From: a virus
IMG/VR virus record: IMGVR_UViG_3300042312_000552
Coordinates: 1 to 20,813 of that record
Direction: 5' to 3' (one strand)
DNA: 20,813 bases
The notes under the pieces are model-generated. The model was not told the DNA's origin. It saw only the letters and a program-made list of their open reading frames with translations, and did no database searches. This document shows positions 4,737-13,806 of this stretch, piece after piece. A program made the translations under genes and the position numbers. Numbering within the stretch: the stretch's first letter is position 1; every line of letters starts with the position of its first letter.

Positions 4737-5831
4737 ATGAGAAAACATGGCGAGATTTCGGTCGATTGGATTGCGGCGAAAAATACTTGGTATTTCCGCG
4801 TCCAGGTAGATGGCGAGCGGGTGAGCAAGAGCACGGGCGTGCATGTGCACTCGGCGGCAGGGAAGGCGGCGGCGCTGGTGAGGGCTAAGGCGATTGCCTT
4901 GGCGCTGGCGACGGCGGATGAGCACAAGATTGCTGCGGTGGTGAAGCGGCCGGGCTTTGCGAAGTGCGGCGAGGTGGCGGAGATTTACAAGGAGCATGGA
5001 CCGGCGGCGTCGGTGACGAAGAGCCTGAGCCGGTTTGCGGCTTTTGTTAAGGAGGTGACAGAGCGGCAGGACTGGCAGGAGCAGAGCACGCACTTGGTGC
5101 TGACGGCCTCGGCGATGCGGGGATGGATTGAGGCCCAGAAAAAGGCGGGACGCTCAGAGAGCGGCATCCATACCGATGTTCAGACCATCAAGAGCGTGGT
5201 GGCCCGCAAAAGATTTTACCTGTTTGAAAAATTGAAGCTGCCGAATCTGACGGATTTTTGGGCGGTGTCGGGGGGCTCGGCGACGACGGAGGGTTATCAG
5301 CCTATTGACCGCGAGGCGCTCCGGCGCATGGATCGGGCGGCGAGGATCCCGCTGCGGCGTCAAAATGCTCGGGTTTGGGCTATCTATTGGCTGATGCGCA
5401 AGGCGGGCTTGCGCAATGACGAGGTGCAATATCTCAAGTGGAGCTGGGTGGATTGGCAGGAGGATGGCACGGCGGACCTGGTATTGATTAAGCGCGACGA
5501 CTGGGCTCCCAAAGGCCGGAGCGGCCGCGTGCCGATGCGGGCGCGGTTGCTGCGGCTGATTCAGAAGGCGCTTGCAGGCGAGAGCGAGTATGTGATTCCC
5601 AGGACAAGCAAGACGGAGGCTTTTGACCTGACGCATTACGGCATCAATGAATTTGTGAGGCTCTACATTCCTGACGGGGAGAAGGGCGCTTACAACCTGC
5701 GTAAAGAATACGGCGCTCAGATTGCGGCGAGGGATGGCATCGAGGTGGCGAGCCGGTTACTGCGGCACAGGGACATTCAGACCACATTTAATCACTACCA
5801 CAATCTCATCAACCGCCCGAAGCCGCTTTAG
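4737..5831 (+). CDS. int: Tyrosine recombinase (phage integrase)
   Basis: 364 aa. The N-terminal ~60 residues (WIAAKNTWYFRVQVDGERVS) look like the arm-binding beta domain, about residues 75-180 the core-binding helices, and about 195-360 the catalytic domain. Visible catalytic positions are R226 (KAGLRNDEV), K259 (WAPKGRSGRV), R322 (YNLRKEYG), H344 (LLRHRDIQ) and nucleophile Y354 (TTFNHYH). The His of the usual H-x-x-R is replaced by Tyr319. It would recombine the attP core just upstream with a host tRNA-Arg gene, probably with the excisionase-like protein encoded at 686-910. Its stop shares bases 5828-5831 with the stop of the convergent 2160-aa gene. The start is leaderless-looking, with no Shine-Dalgarno. 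Confidence 0.93.
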   Translation: MRKHGEISVDWIAAKNTWYFRVQVDGERVSKSTGVHVHSAAGKAAALVRAKAIALALATADEHKIAAVVKRPGFAKCGEVAEIYKEHGPAASVTKSLSRFAAFVKEVTERQDWQEQSTHLVLTASAMRGWIEAQKKAGRSESGIHTDVQTIKSVVARKRFYLFEKLKLPNLTDFWAVSGGSATTEGYQPIDREALRRMDRAARIPLRRQNARVWAIYWLMRKAGLRNDEVQYLKWSWVDWQEDGTADLVLIKRDDWAPKGRSGRVPMRARLLRLIQKALAGESEYVIPRTSKTEAFDLTHYGINEFVRLYIPDGEKGAYNLRKEYGAQIAARDGIEVASRLLRHRDIQTTFNHYHNLINRPKPL

Positions 5832-8800
5832 CGTTGCTTGTATGGTGCGGCGTTGCTTTCTCGGATGATTTCGCGGATGGCGTTTTGGGCGCTGGAGTGA
5901 TTCCCCAGGGTTTCCTCGGTGTCGGCCTCTTCGAGCTTTCGCTGGAAAAGGTTTTCAAACACCTGGAGGTCGCTGTAGCGGTCGTTCTCCCGCATGGTTC
6001 GTGCTTCGCCGCGTGTGCGGAGCCAGAAGTATTCTTGCCGTAGGGCGGTGACTTGGGGCGGCATGTTGAGCCGGTATCTGGCTTTGACGATGCCTTCGAT
6101 GTCTTCCGCTTGGCGCTGGTCTTCACGCGTGCCGGTGTCGGTGATTTTCAAGAACCGGTTGAATGCCGGCACGGAACCGACGGCGGCCTCGGTGAAGGTG
6201 GAAGCTCTCGGATCGTATTTGAAGAAATTGGCTACGCCGGATTCCTTGAGGGTCCAGCCCAGCATTGGCTTGAAAGCGTAGAGCCCGCCGACTTTCCTCT
6301 CGTCCTCGGAAAGGATGGGCTGGTTGCGGTGATCGACGGGATCCTTGTTAGTGAAAAATTGGACCCACTTGTCGCCAATTTCAATGACTGGGTTTTGCCC
6401 AGGCAAAGATGCCGTCATGCCGGTGAGAATGTCCAGACCGCCGATGTCGAGCGGGCGGCCTTGCGCCATGCGGCACATGGCCTTTGTGATCTTGGAAAAG
6501 ATTGCTCCTATCCAGCGATGGTTATCATCCACCGGCAAGGTCATAAGCGCGGACTTTGAACCAGTCGGTGAATTAACGACGCCGAGAGGGACTACGACTT
6601 TGTTGGTGATGTCGTATTCGCTGGCTCCGGCATAAGCTTTCTCCAGGTCTTCCCCGAGCATTCCTTCTTTGGCCATGCGTTGCAGGATTTGAAGTGCTCC
6701 GAATCCAAGCAGGAAATAAGCGAGGATGTATTCCTTGCGCGACATGGTAGCCGCCTCCTTGCCACCGAAGAGCTTTGCCATGCTTTCAAAGGAGCGGACA
6801 AAAATGTTTGCGAATGGGGCGAGGGCTTGGAAATTGCCAATGTGCTTGCCTTTCTTGGCGGTGTTGGGAAGGCCGATATGGTTGCGCACCCAATAGGCGG
6901 CCTTGTCCTTAGGCATTTTCAGCGTGCGGGTGTTGACGGTGTAGCTCGATGTCTTGGGGATGTTTTGCAGGATTTGACCGGCAAATTCCACATCGTTGAA
7001 ATAGTTGGCAACCTGCCTGTAAATCCACGGGAGGGACTTTGCTTCCCCGCCGACATTGAATTTTGCCATGAGTGCATCGATGGCTTTGTCTGGATTGCTG
7101 GTGGCCGTGCCTCGCCCGAGGTAGGCCCATGGCCCGCCGATAGCGTAGTTCTCGATCATCTCGCGCATGAGGGCGTTGCGCCCCAGGTCGCCGCGTGCCC
7201 AATCTACCGAGGCAGAGGGATCGTCCGGCAGCCATGGCAGTGTCTCGATGGCGGCGGCAAACATACGCCCGGCAAAAAATCCCGCATAGGTTGCAGCATT
7301 ACCGGCCACGACTCCACCGAGGGCCATGCCAGCCGGGCCCGCTGCGCTTCCCAAGGCGGCTCCACCTGTTGCCCCAACAATACCGGCGAGCGATGTGCCG
7401 GTAAATTCCAGCAGCACGCGGCGGCCGTCGCGGCTTTGGGATAGGGCCAGCACATCCTTGCTTATGTTCTTGATGAGGGACAGCCTGCCTTTGATGCCGC
7501 CTGGTTGGTTGACCAATGCCCTGCCAAAATCCTTCACCGGTCCTGTGAAGAGCTGGAAGTTCGGGTTGTATTGGATGATGAGCTTGTAAACGGATTCGCG
7601 GAATCCCCAGTTTAGGCTTTTGAGGATGACATCACCCATAGCCGGAGAGTGGTGGTTTACGGCTTCGGCCCAGCGGGTGCGCACATGGGCCCCTACGGTT
7701 TGGCCCTTCTCCCGCCATGTGACGAGTTCGTAGCCCTCTTCTGTAGGCTTTTGCGGCTCCATGAATTTGCCGTTGAATTTCATGGGCGCTGGCTTGGCGA
7801 TGTCAGGATTTGCCCTGGTGAGTTGCGGCACCATGACGCGCTTAAATTTATTTCTTTGAGCAGCGCGGAACATACTCACCATCTTCTTAGGCATTTCCAC
7901 TGTTGGGCGGTAGATGGGCTTGACGGTGCCCTGCCTGGCTACCATGCGGCTGGATGTGTAGCCCTTCACATATTCCATGACCGTGAAGGTGGCGTAGTTA
8001 TCGTTCGTGCTAAATTTCTCCCACAGCTCGTCCGAAAGCATTCCCTCTTCCCAGTAAAATTTGACGACATCCTGGAATTGATCTCGAAAATCCTTGGCCG
8101 ATTGCTGCAAGACGGCCCATTGCTCTGGCGACATATTCCTTTGCATGTAGTCGAGCCGGTCTTGTGCGGTGCGCTGGGTTTCTCCCTCGGGGTTGAAATT
8201 GGTAGGGCTTAACTCATAGCCAAGCGTCACCATTTGCCCGTCCACTTCTTTGGTGACTTCGTATTTCTCAAAAGCGATACGCGTGTATCGCAGGTAATCG
8301 TCCAGCTTGTAATGCGGCAGGCCAACCTTATCGAGGCCCATGAGCACGCGCTGCATATCGATCATTCGCAGTTGCAGGCGGCCGTCCGCCATAGGGTGCT
8401 CCTCGGTGAGGTAGCGGTAGGGATCGTTCTCGGCTGCCGGTAGCTTGCCTTCCCTGCGGCCTTGCTCGATGGCCGATGTGAGCGGATAAAATTCGTCGTA
8501 GTATTGATCTTTGAGATTTTCCCAAAGCCCGGTGAGGGCTTCGCGGCGGGAGGTGGCTTTATTGAACGCATCGAGGAATGCCTGGTCGCCCTTGCCATAG
8601 TTCTCCCAGTCCCTTGCTTGGCGCTTATCCAGCACGGCGTCGCGGCCTTTGCTGATGCGGTCGTAGATGTCCACCAGCTTGGCTTTGACTTGAGGGCGGG
8701 CGTCGAGGTTGTTCCAGAAGGTGTCGTAGAAAATCGGGGCACGGGCTTTGAGGTCGGCTGGGCTGTTGAGGAGCACGCTCATGGCGTCGGCGAAGAGTTC

Positions 8801-11800
8801 CTCGGGGCTGAAGCGGTAGGCGAGGTGCTCGGGGGTGGCTCGGGTAATGTCGAAGGGCTTCCACCATTTGGTCAGGTCGATGAGTTCTTGGCGGATGTAT
8901 TTGAGGTCGGCCACATTTCGGGCGTTCATCTCGCTGCGCATGGCGGCGTGGAATGCTTCGCGGAGTTCGTCTTGGGTCGGCTCGCGGCCGCCGATGTTCT
9001 GCGTTTCCTCGCGGGTGTTGGTGCCGATCTGCTCGCCTTGCACTTGGAACTTTGCCAGGCGGCTGTCGAGGATCCCTTTCATGGCCTGCTTGACGATGTT
9101 GGCTTTGGTGGCTCCATCTTGCCGGGCGAACCAATCGTAGAGTTCTGGCCACTGCTCGCGGGCATCGAGGCCGAAGAGTCCCTTGACGATCTCGGGGGTG
9201 ACTCCGCTCTGTGCGTAGATGGGTTCGTTGACGATCACCTTGCGCACTTCGCCTTCGAGGGAGGCGCGGAGGTCGGCCTCGGCTTTCTTGCGGATGGCTT
9301 CCCGTTGCTTGCTGGTGATGGGCTGCTGGCTGTAGGCCCAGCCTTCCACCGGCGCGGGGTTAGGATCGAGCGGGATGCTTTGCTTGAGCGTTGGGTTTCC
9401 AGAAATGATTCCCAGGAGATTCCCCTTCTCCATCTTAAAATCATCCATGAATTGGATGTTATGCCCGATCTCGTGCATGAAGGTCATCATGGCCGAGGCT
9501 TCTCCACCGGCTTTGATGAGGTCGGGGTGCAGGGTGATGACGCCTTGGCCGTTCGGGCTGAAGCTCCCCAGCGCATTGCGCTTGCGAGGAATTTGCACCG
9601 TGGGGCTGCCGCCGGAGAGGGCTTTGACAAACTCCACCGCCTCGGGCATCTCCACCACCGGCACCTTGTCCAGGCCGCCGAGGATGAGCGGCATGGTCCA
9701 GGTGCCATTCATGGCACGCACTACACCCACGGCGTCGGGGTAGTCGGCGAAGACTTGGGCGTCGTTGTAGGTTTCGAGGGCGGGCTTGGGGATGGTGGCC
9801 GCTGCGGGCATGACCGGCCCTTGCGGCCCAGCGTCGGCAAATGCCATTTTGGTTTGCCCCTTTTGCGCTTCCTCGTAGGCCGCCTGTTGGCGCTTGGCTT
9901 CGTCGGCTTCGCGTTGAATTGTTAGGCTGTCATCCAGCACCGGGCGGTCGAGGCTGAATGGCATTTCGGACGGGTTGAAGATATTGCCGGAGAAAGGATC
10001 GTCCTGCTTGGCAGGGGCAGGCGTGTCGATGGGTTCGCCAAAGAAGTTGTCGATGTCGCCGGTGGGCGGGGCGGCGAGCTCGGCTTCCTGCACCCACATT
10101 TGCGTGCCGTCTTCCACTTTTTGGAGGCCAAATTTTGTGCCGTCTTGCAGGGAGATGGTGAATGTCTCGGGGTCGATGGCTTTCACATTGAGCCACTCGT
10201 CGCCGATCTTTACCTTGTCGCCGATTTGTAGCGAGCTTGCAGAGATGGGTTGCAGCTTCGCTTTCTTGGAGTCGGATGGATCGAGGGCGGCTTTCGAGAA
10301 ATTGTCGTATTGCTTTTGGAGCTTGTTGTATTCGGCTTCTTGCGGGTCGCCATCCTTGAGCTGCCGGTAGCTATTCACCTCGGCCATGTAGGCGTTGAAT
10401 AGGGCGTCGGGAGATGGGTCAGAGATAACGCGGTCGCGGTAGAGTTCCTCGGCGCGGACATCGTAGGGCTTGCCGGTGGAGCGGTGCGTCTCGGCAAAGT
10501 GCCTGCCGGTGCGGCGTATCTCATTCCAGTTGTCATTCTCCCCGCCTGCTTTGCCGCTGGCGCTGGGGCGCATTGGGCTTTCTTGCAGCGCGGAGAGGAC
10601 AGGAAACATAGCGGGATCGTAGGATATGCGAGGGAACCTGCGCTTGGGCTTGGAAACAGAGGCCCCCTCCCCGGCGATCACTTCGGGTGAGCCTGTCGCT
10701 TCAGGCGCTCCACTTGCGGCGGCTGGGGCCGTAGAGGTGTTCGGGGGGATTTCTGTTGCGGTCGAAGGGTCGAAGGTCTCGGGAGGGTTAACCTGTAGGT
10801 TAACTGCCGCCGGTCCTGGTAGGGCTTGGATTCCCTCGGGGCCGGGCAGGGCGTTGCTGCCGCCTTGGAAGGCGGGGGCTGCGCCGCCACGGTTGAGGAA
10901 CGCTTGGCCGGTGTAGGCGGCGGGTTGGCCTTGTAGAGGGATGGCGGCTACGGGATTCTCGGTGGCATAAGGAATGGCGGGTTGGCTTGGGCGGGGGGTG
11001 AATCCGGCGTCTGCAAGGGCGGCTTGCTGGAAGCGGGGGTTGATGATCTCGGTGGTGTCGAGGAAGCGGAAGCCTGCGGCGTCCACGGTGGCGCGGCGGA
11101 TGGCTTGGGCGTCGATGAGGCGTTCGTCGGCGCGGAGGGTTTGCACCGCTTGGCGCATGACATTGTAGTCCTCGGCTTCTTGTCGGCTGGCACGGCCGGT
11201 GCGGACTTGGTTTTCCAGGGTGACAAGCTCCTCGGGGGCGTAGGTTTTATTGCGGGCCTTTACGCCGATGCCTGCGGTGAGTGCGCCGAGGGTGCCGGAT
11301 ATGGCGGTGCTGGCGGGGTCAAACTCGGGGCGTTGCGGCGGCTGCTGGCCTGTCTGGCGGTATTGCTCGGCGGCGATGAGGGGGTTGATCTCGGGGTGGA
11401 TGAGTTTATCCAGGCCAATGTTGGCGGCTTGGATGGCGACATCCGTTCCCACGCCTATGGAGGCTCCAGTGCCGAGGGCTCCGCTGATAAACTTGGCGGC
11501 TTCGGCTCCGCCCTTCTCGGCGCGGATGAGGTTGGCGGCGTTAGCCAGGCGCGAGACCGATACGGGAGTCGGGGCGAGGATCGAGACGAGTTGGCCGGCG
11601 GAGTTGTAGCCTGGGGCGAGTTGGTTGGCGGCGTAGAAACTATCGAGCAGATCGCTCTCCTTGGCCGAGGCTTCGAGGGCTTTGTCGTAGGCGGCTCCTG
11701 TGCCGAGGGCTGCGGCTGTGCCTCCGGCAATACCGGCAACCACTGCACCAGGGCCGGTCGGGATGGTGGCGGCGGCGGTGGCCGGGCCTGCGACAAGGGC

Positions 11801-12310
11801 GGCTCCCGTCTGCATGGCTCCCTTGAGGAGGCCGGAGGCGGCGGCTTTGGCTTCGGGGTAGGCACCGGCGCGGCGCTCCAGGTCGCGGCGGGCGGCGGTG
11901 GCTTTCTCGACGCTGGGTATGTAGCTCTGGCTGGCTTCGTCCCATTGGTCCACCGTGCCTTTGAGGAGTTCGGTGTAGTTTGTGGAGTCGATTACGCCGA
12001 GGTTCCACATTTGCTCCACGGCCATGTTGTAGCGGGCGGGGTCGATGTAGAGACGGCCATCGAGGGTCTTCCACGGCGTGCTGCCTTGGGGGAAGATACC
12101 TTCCTTTATGCCTTGGTCGTCGGCGGCTTGGCCGTTGCGCTCGGCATCGCGCAGGAAATCAATCGCCTCATCCGGCTGCGGCACGGCGGATGGCACAGCG
12201 GCGGGAAGTGCGGGGTCAAGAGTTTCGGGAGGAACAAAATCTTCAGCAGCATTGAAAACTTCTGGAGGGGTAAAATCCTCTTCAAGAACTTCAGCGGGTG
12301 CCCAACTCAT
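5828..12310 (-). CDS. Giant polyvalent virion-like protein with metallopeptidase motif (2160 aa)
   Basis: A single open frame. Residues 1-60 are Pro/Glu-rich. Gly/Ala-rich hydrophobic stretches occur near 160-210 and 275-300. A small barrel-like segment (LQIGDKVKIGDEWLNVKAID) lies near 690-735. The zinc-peptidase motif HEIGHN is at 946-951; I could not fix the third ligand. The C-terminal half (about 1220-2160) resembles large-polyvalent-protein-associated regions of phages (NPNFQLFTGPVKDFGRAL), with another Gly/Ala-rich hydrophobic hairpin near 1640-1690. Such proteins are packaged in podovirus-like particles and ejected with the DNA, so roles in envelope passage or early takeover are plausible. 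Its ATG overlaps the stop of the 332-aa gene (ATGA). It is the last gene of the virion operon. Confidence 0.85.
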   Translation of the reverse strand: MSWAPAEVLEEDFTPPEVFNAAEDFVPPETLDPALPAAVPSAVPQPDEAIDFLRDAERNGQAADDQGIKEGIFPQGSTPWKTLDGRLYIDPARYNMAVEQMWNLGVIDSTNYTELLKGTVDQWDEASQSYIPSVEKATAARRDLERRAGAYPEAKAAASGLLKGAMQTGAALVAGPATAAATIPTGPGAVVAGIAGGTAAALGTGAAYDKALEASAKESDLLDSFYAANQLAPGYNSAGQLVSILAPTPVSVSRLANAANLIRAEKGGAEAAKFISGALGTGASIGVGTDVAIQAANIGLDKLIHPEINPLIAAEQYRQTGQQPPQRPEFDPASTAISGTLGALTAGIGVKARNKTYAPEELVTLENQVRTGRASRQEAEDYNVMRQAVQTLRADERLIDAQAIRRATVDAAGFRFLDTTEIINPRFQQAALADAGFTPRPSQPAIPYATENPVAAIPLQGQPAAYTGQAFLNRGGAAPAFQGGSNALPGPEGIQALPGPAAVNLQVNPPETFDPSTATEIPPNTSTAPAAASGAPEATGSPEVIAGEGASVSKPKRRFPRISYDPAMFPVLSALQESPMRPSASGKAGGENDNWNEIRRTGRHFAETHRSTGKPYDVRAEELYRDRVISDPSPDALFNAYMAEVNSYRQLKDGDPQEAEYNKLQKQYDNFSKAALDPSDSKKAKLQPISASSLQIGDKVKIGDEWLNVKAIDPETFTISLQDGTKFGLQKVEDGTQMWVQEAELAAPPTGDIDNFFGEPIDTPAPAKQDDPFSGNIFNPSEMPFSLDRPVLDDSLTIQREADEAKRQQAAYEEAQKGQTKMAFADAGPQGPVMPAAATIPKPALETYNDAQVFADYPDAVGVVRAMNGTWTMPLILGGLDKVPVVEMPEAVEFVKALSGGSPTVQIPRKRNALGSFSPNGQGVITLHPDLIKAGGEASAMMTFMHEIGHNIQFMDDFKMEKGNLLGIISGNPTLKQSIPLDPNPAPVEGWAYSQQPITSKQREAIRKKAEADLRASLEGEVRKVIVNEPIYAQSGVTPEIVKGLFGLDAREQWPELYDWFARQDGATKANIVKQAMKGILDSRLAKFQVQGEQIGTNTREETQNIGGREPTQDELREAFHAAMRSEMNARNVADLKYIRQELIDLTKWWKPFDITRATPEHLAYRFSPEELFADAMSVLLNSPADLKARAPIFYDTFWNNLDARPQVKAKLVDIYDRISKGRDAVLDKRQARDWENYGKGDQAFLDAFNKATSRREALTGLWENLKDQYYDEFYPLTSAIEQGRREGKLPAAENDPYRYLTEEHPMADGRLQLRMIDMQRVLMGLDKVGLPHYKLDDYLRYTRIAFEKYEVTKEVDGQMVTLGYELSPTNFNPEGETQRTAQDRLDYMQRNMSPEQWAVLQQSAKDFRDQFQDVVKFYWEEGMLSDELWEKFSTNDNYATFTVMEYVKGYTSSRMVARQGTVKPIYRPTVEMPKKMVSMFRAAQRNKFKRVMVPQLTRANPDIAKPAPMKFNGKFMEPQKPTEEGYELVTWREKGQTVGAHVRTRWAEAVNHHSPAMGDVILKSLNWGFRESVYKLIIQYNPNFQLFTGPVKDFGRALVNQPGGIKGRLSLIKNISKDVLALSQSRDGRRVLLEFTGTSLAGIVGATGGAALGSAAGPAGMALGGVVAGNAATYAGFFAGRMFAAAIETLPWLPDDPSASVDWARGDLGRNALMREMIENYAIGGPWAYLGRGTATSNPDKAIDALMAKFNVGGEAKSLPWIYRQVANYFNDVEFAGQILQNIPKTSSYTVNTRTLKMPKDKAAYWVRNHIGLPNTAKKGKHIGNFQALAPFANIFVRSFESMAKLFGGKEAATMSRKEYILAYFLLGFGALQILQRMAKEGMLGEDLEKAYAGASEYDITNKVVVPLGVVNSPTGSKSALMTLPVDDNHRWIGAIFSKITKAMCRMAQGRPLDIGGLDILTGMTASLPGQNPVIEIGDKWVQFFTNKDPVDHRNQPILSEDERKVGGLYAFKPMLGWTLKESGVANFFKYDPRASTFTEAAVGSVPAFNRFLKITDTGTREDQRQAEDIEGIVKARYRLNMPPQVTALRQEYFWLRTRGEARTMRENDRYSDLQVFENLFQRKLEEADTEETLGNHSSAQNAIREIIRESNAAPYKQR

Positions 12311-13305
12311 TTTTTGGTGTAGGTCTTGCCGTTCCAGGTAAAGGTGGATCCTGGTGCAAGGGCGTCGTATTGAGCCTTGCTAATGTTTCCAGAAGGAGTG
12401 GGCATAGGGTTCGGGCGGGGAGTCGGGGATGGCGTCACGCTGGGCGTGGGGGATGGCGAAGGAGTTGCGCCCGATGCGCTCACCGAGTTGGTCGGGTCGA
12501 TCTTGCGGATCTTCTCGCTTTGAAAATCCGCATCCTTGAGCAATCGCGCTTTAACCTTCTCTGGGTTTTCTCCTCCAAAGAAACTATCTGAAGGAACCCA
12601 CATTCCATTGTCGTCCTGGGTCACTTTCTTATTAGTCGGAATAGCGTTGACTTGATTCAACTCGTTTTGGATGCGCTGAAGCTCGATGTGCGCCTGGTTA
12701 AATTGCACTCGGTTGTCTTCCGAGATTTTGGGCTTACCAGTTACAGCGGAGCCTGAGTATTTATCGTAAACTTGGAATGATTCTCCGGTGAGGGGATCAA
12801 TAGCTCGCAAGCCGTCAGCCGTTTCCCTGATTTCGCGTTTTTGCGGCTCTACTTCCTTAGCCGCCGGGATGATCTGGTTGTTCACCATGTCCACCTTGCG
12901 GCCGTCGCTGGTTGTTATAGTCTGGACTTGGGTGGCGCGGGCGCGTTTCACGCTGTCCTGGTAGATGCGCACGGCGTTGTTGGAGGTAATCTGACCGCCG
13001 GAAGACATAGCGGCACGGACAACTTCCTTCTGGTGCGGAGACATGGCTGCCCATTGCTCTTTGCTTGTAATGCGAATGCGTCGGCCCGCGGCAAGCTGTG
13101 CGGCCAAGTCGTCCAACGGCTCTTCTTCCTGCCCGTCCATGGCATCCATCGCGCTGCCGACAGGCTGTTGTGCCGTGGCGGGATAGCTGGGGTCGAGAGC
13201 CGATAACGCCGCGCCGGTTGGAAGAATGCTATTCGGGTCCGCGTTGGGGTCCATCGGCGGCAGCGGCACGGTGTTTACATAAGCAGTTTGTGCTGGGGAG
13301 GCCAT
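12307..13305 (-). CDS. Virion-associated hypothetical protein (332 aa)
   Basis: The N-terminal 60 residues are Pro/Ala/Asp-rich. Residues 70-130 (RRIRITSKEQWAAMSPHQKE) are helical and charged. A helical central part follows (VQFNQAHIELQRIQNELNQV), then a Pro/Ser/Thr linker (PSPSPTPSVTPSPTP) and a short C-terminal motif YDALAPGSTFTWNGKTYTKK. That last pattern, 'YDAL-x-x-G-x-x-[YF]-x-x-x-[GD]', is frequent at the ends of phage structural proteins. It starts nine bases after the 161-aa gene and overlaps the giant gene by an ATGA. It is most likely a minor virion or ejected protein. No enzyme motif and no Shine-Dalgarno seen. Confidence 0.75.
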   Translation of the reverse strand: MASPAQTAYVNTVPLPPMDPNADPNSILPTGAALSALDPSYPATAQQPVGSAMDAMDGQEEEPLDDLAAQLAAGRRIRITSKEQWAAMSPHQKEVVRAAMSSGGQITSNNAVRIYQDSVKRARATQVQTITTSDGRKVDMVNNQIIPAAKEVEPQKREIRETADGLRAIDPLTGESFQVYDKYSGSAVTGKPKISEDNRVQFNQAHIELQRIQNELNQVNAIPTNKKVTQDDNGMWVPSDSFFGGENPEKVKARLLKDADFQSEKIRKIDPTNSVSASGATPSPSPTPSVTPSPTPRPNPMPTPSGNISKAQYDALAPGSTFTWNGKTYTKK

Positions 13306-13314
13306 GTGGATATT

Positions 13315-13800
13315 TTACTGCCAGATGTCAATACCATCGGCGACTTCGACCGAAAGGGCGGGATTAGAAGTTCCTCGAACGGCAGCTTTCTGAGTGTAGG
13401 CGGCTCCAAGAGCTTCGTATTGCTTTTTGACCGTCTGCTGTTTCTGCATGTTTTCAAACTCAGCGGCGTGGGCCATGACTGCGCCGGACATTTTGTTGGC
13501 GTTGCCTTTGGTGTCTTCGAGAGCTTTAGCCAGGGAGATTTTGAATTTTTCGCCTTGCTCTCCGTAGTTGTCGGAGAGGCTCATCATGGCTTGGCCGCTT
13601 GCCATGGATTGCTCCATTTTGGCGTTGTCTTGATTGTTCTGTTCGACGCGCTTATTGACCATGCCCATGACGGTGTTGAACGAGGAGGTGAGGGAGTTCT
13701 GCATGTTTGCGACTCCTTGGGCGCGGAGGTTGGCGGCGTTGTTGGCTCCTTGGGCGTAAATCTCGGCAGAGCGGTCGGTGACGGCGGGGGCGTATTGCAT
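13315..13800 (-). CDS. Virion-like helical protein (161 aa) directly after TfuA
   Basis: Rich in Ala, Gln, Asn and Met, with heptad-like helices (NSLTSSFNTVMGMVNKRVEQ) and no catalytic motif. Composition and position resemble small internal virion proteins of podovirus-like phages. It begins six bases after the TfuA stop. The leader is TAATCCCCC, with no Shine-Dalgarno, so translation may depend on coupling to TfuA. The C-terminus SVEVADGIDIWQ contains Gly next to acidic and hydrophobic residues, but no known YcaO recognition sequence is visible. As the immediate neighbour it is one candidate substrate of the YcaO-TfuA pair; that is speculation. Confidence 0.75.
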   Translation of the reverse strand: MQYAPAVTDRSAEIYAQGANNAANLRAQGVANMQNSLTSSFNTVMGMVNKRVEQNNQDNAKMEQSMASGQAMMSLSDNYGEQGEKFKISLAKALEDTKGNANKMSGAVMAHAAEFENMQKQQTVKKQYEALGAAYTQKAAVRGTSNPALSVEVADGIDIWQ

Positions 13801-13806
13801 GGGGGA

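Noticed and set aside
8462-9925. Long plus-strand open frame (487 codons) opposite the giant gene
   Set aside because: Antisense to a coherent, domain-bearing protein; rich in Gly/Val/Leu with no motif, as expected from GC-rich third positions read backwards.
10982-12322. Plus-strand open frame (446 codons)
   Set aside because: Gly/Ala-rich shadow of the N-terminal part of the 2160-aa gene; no ribosome-binding site or family motif.
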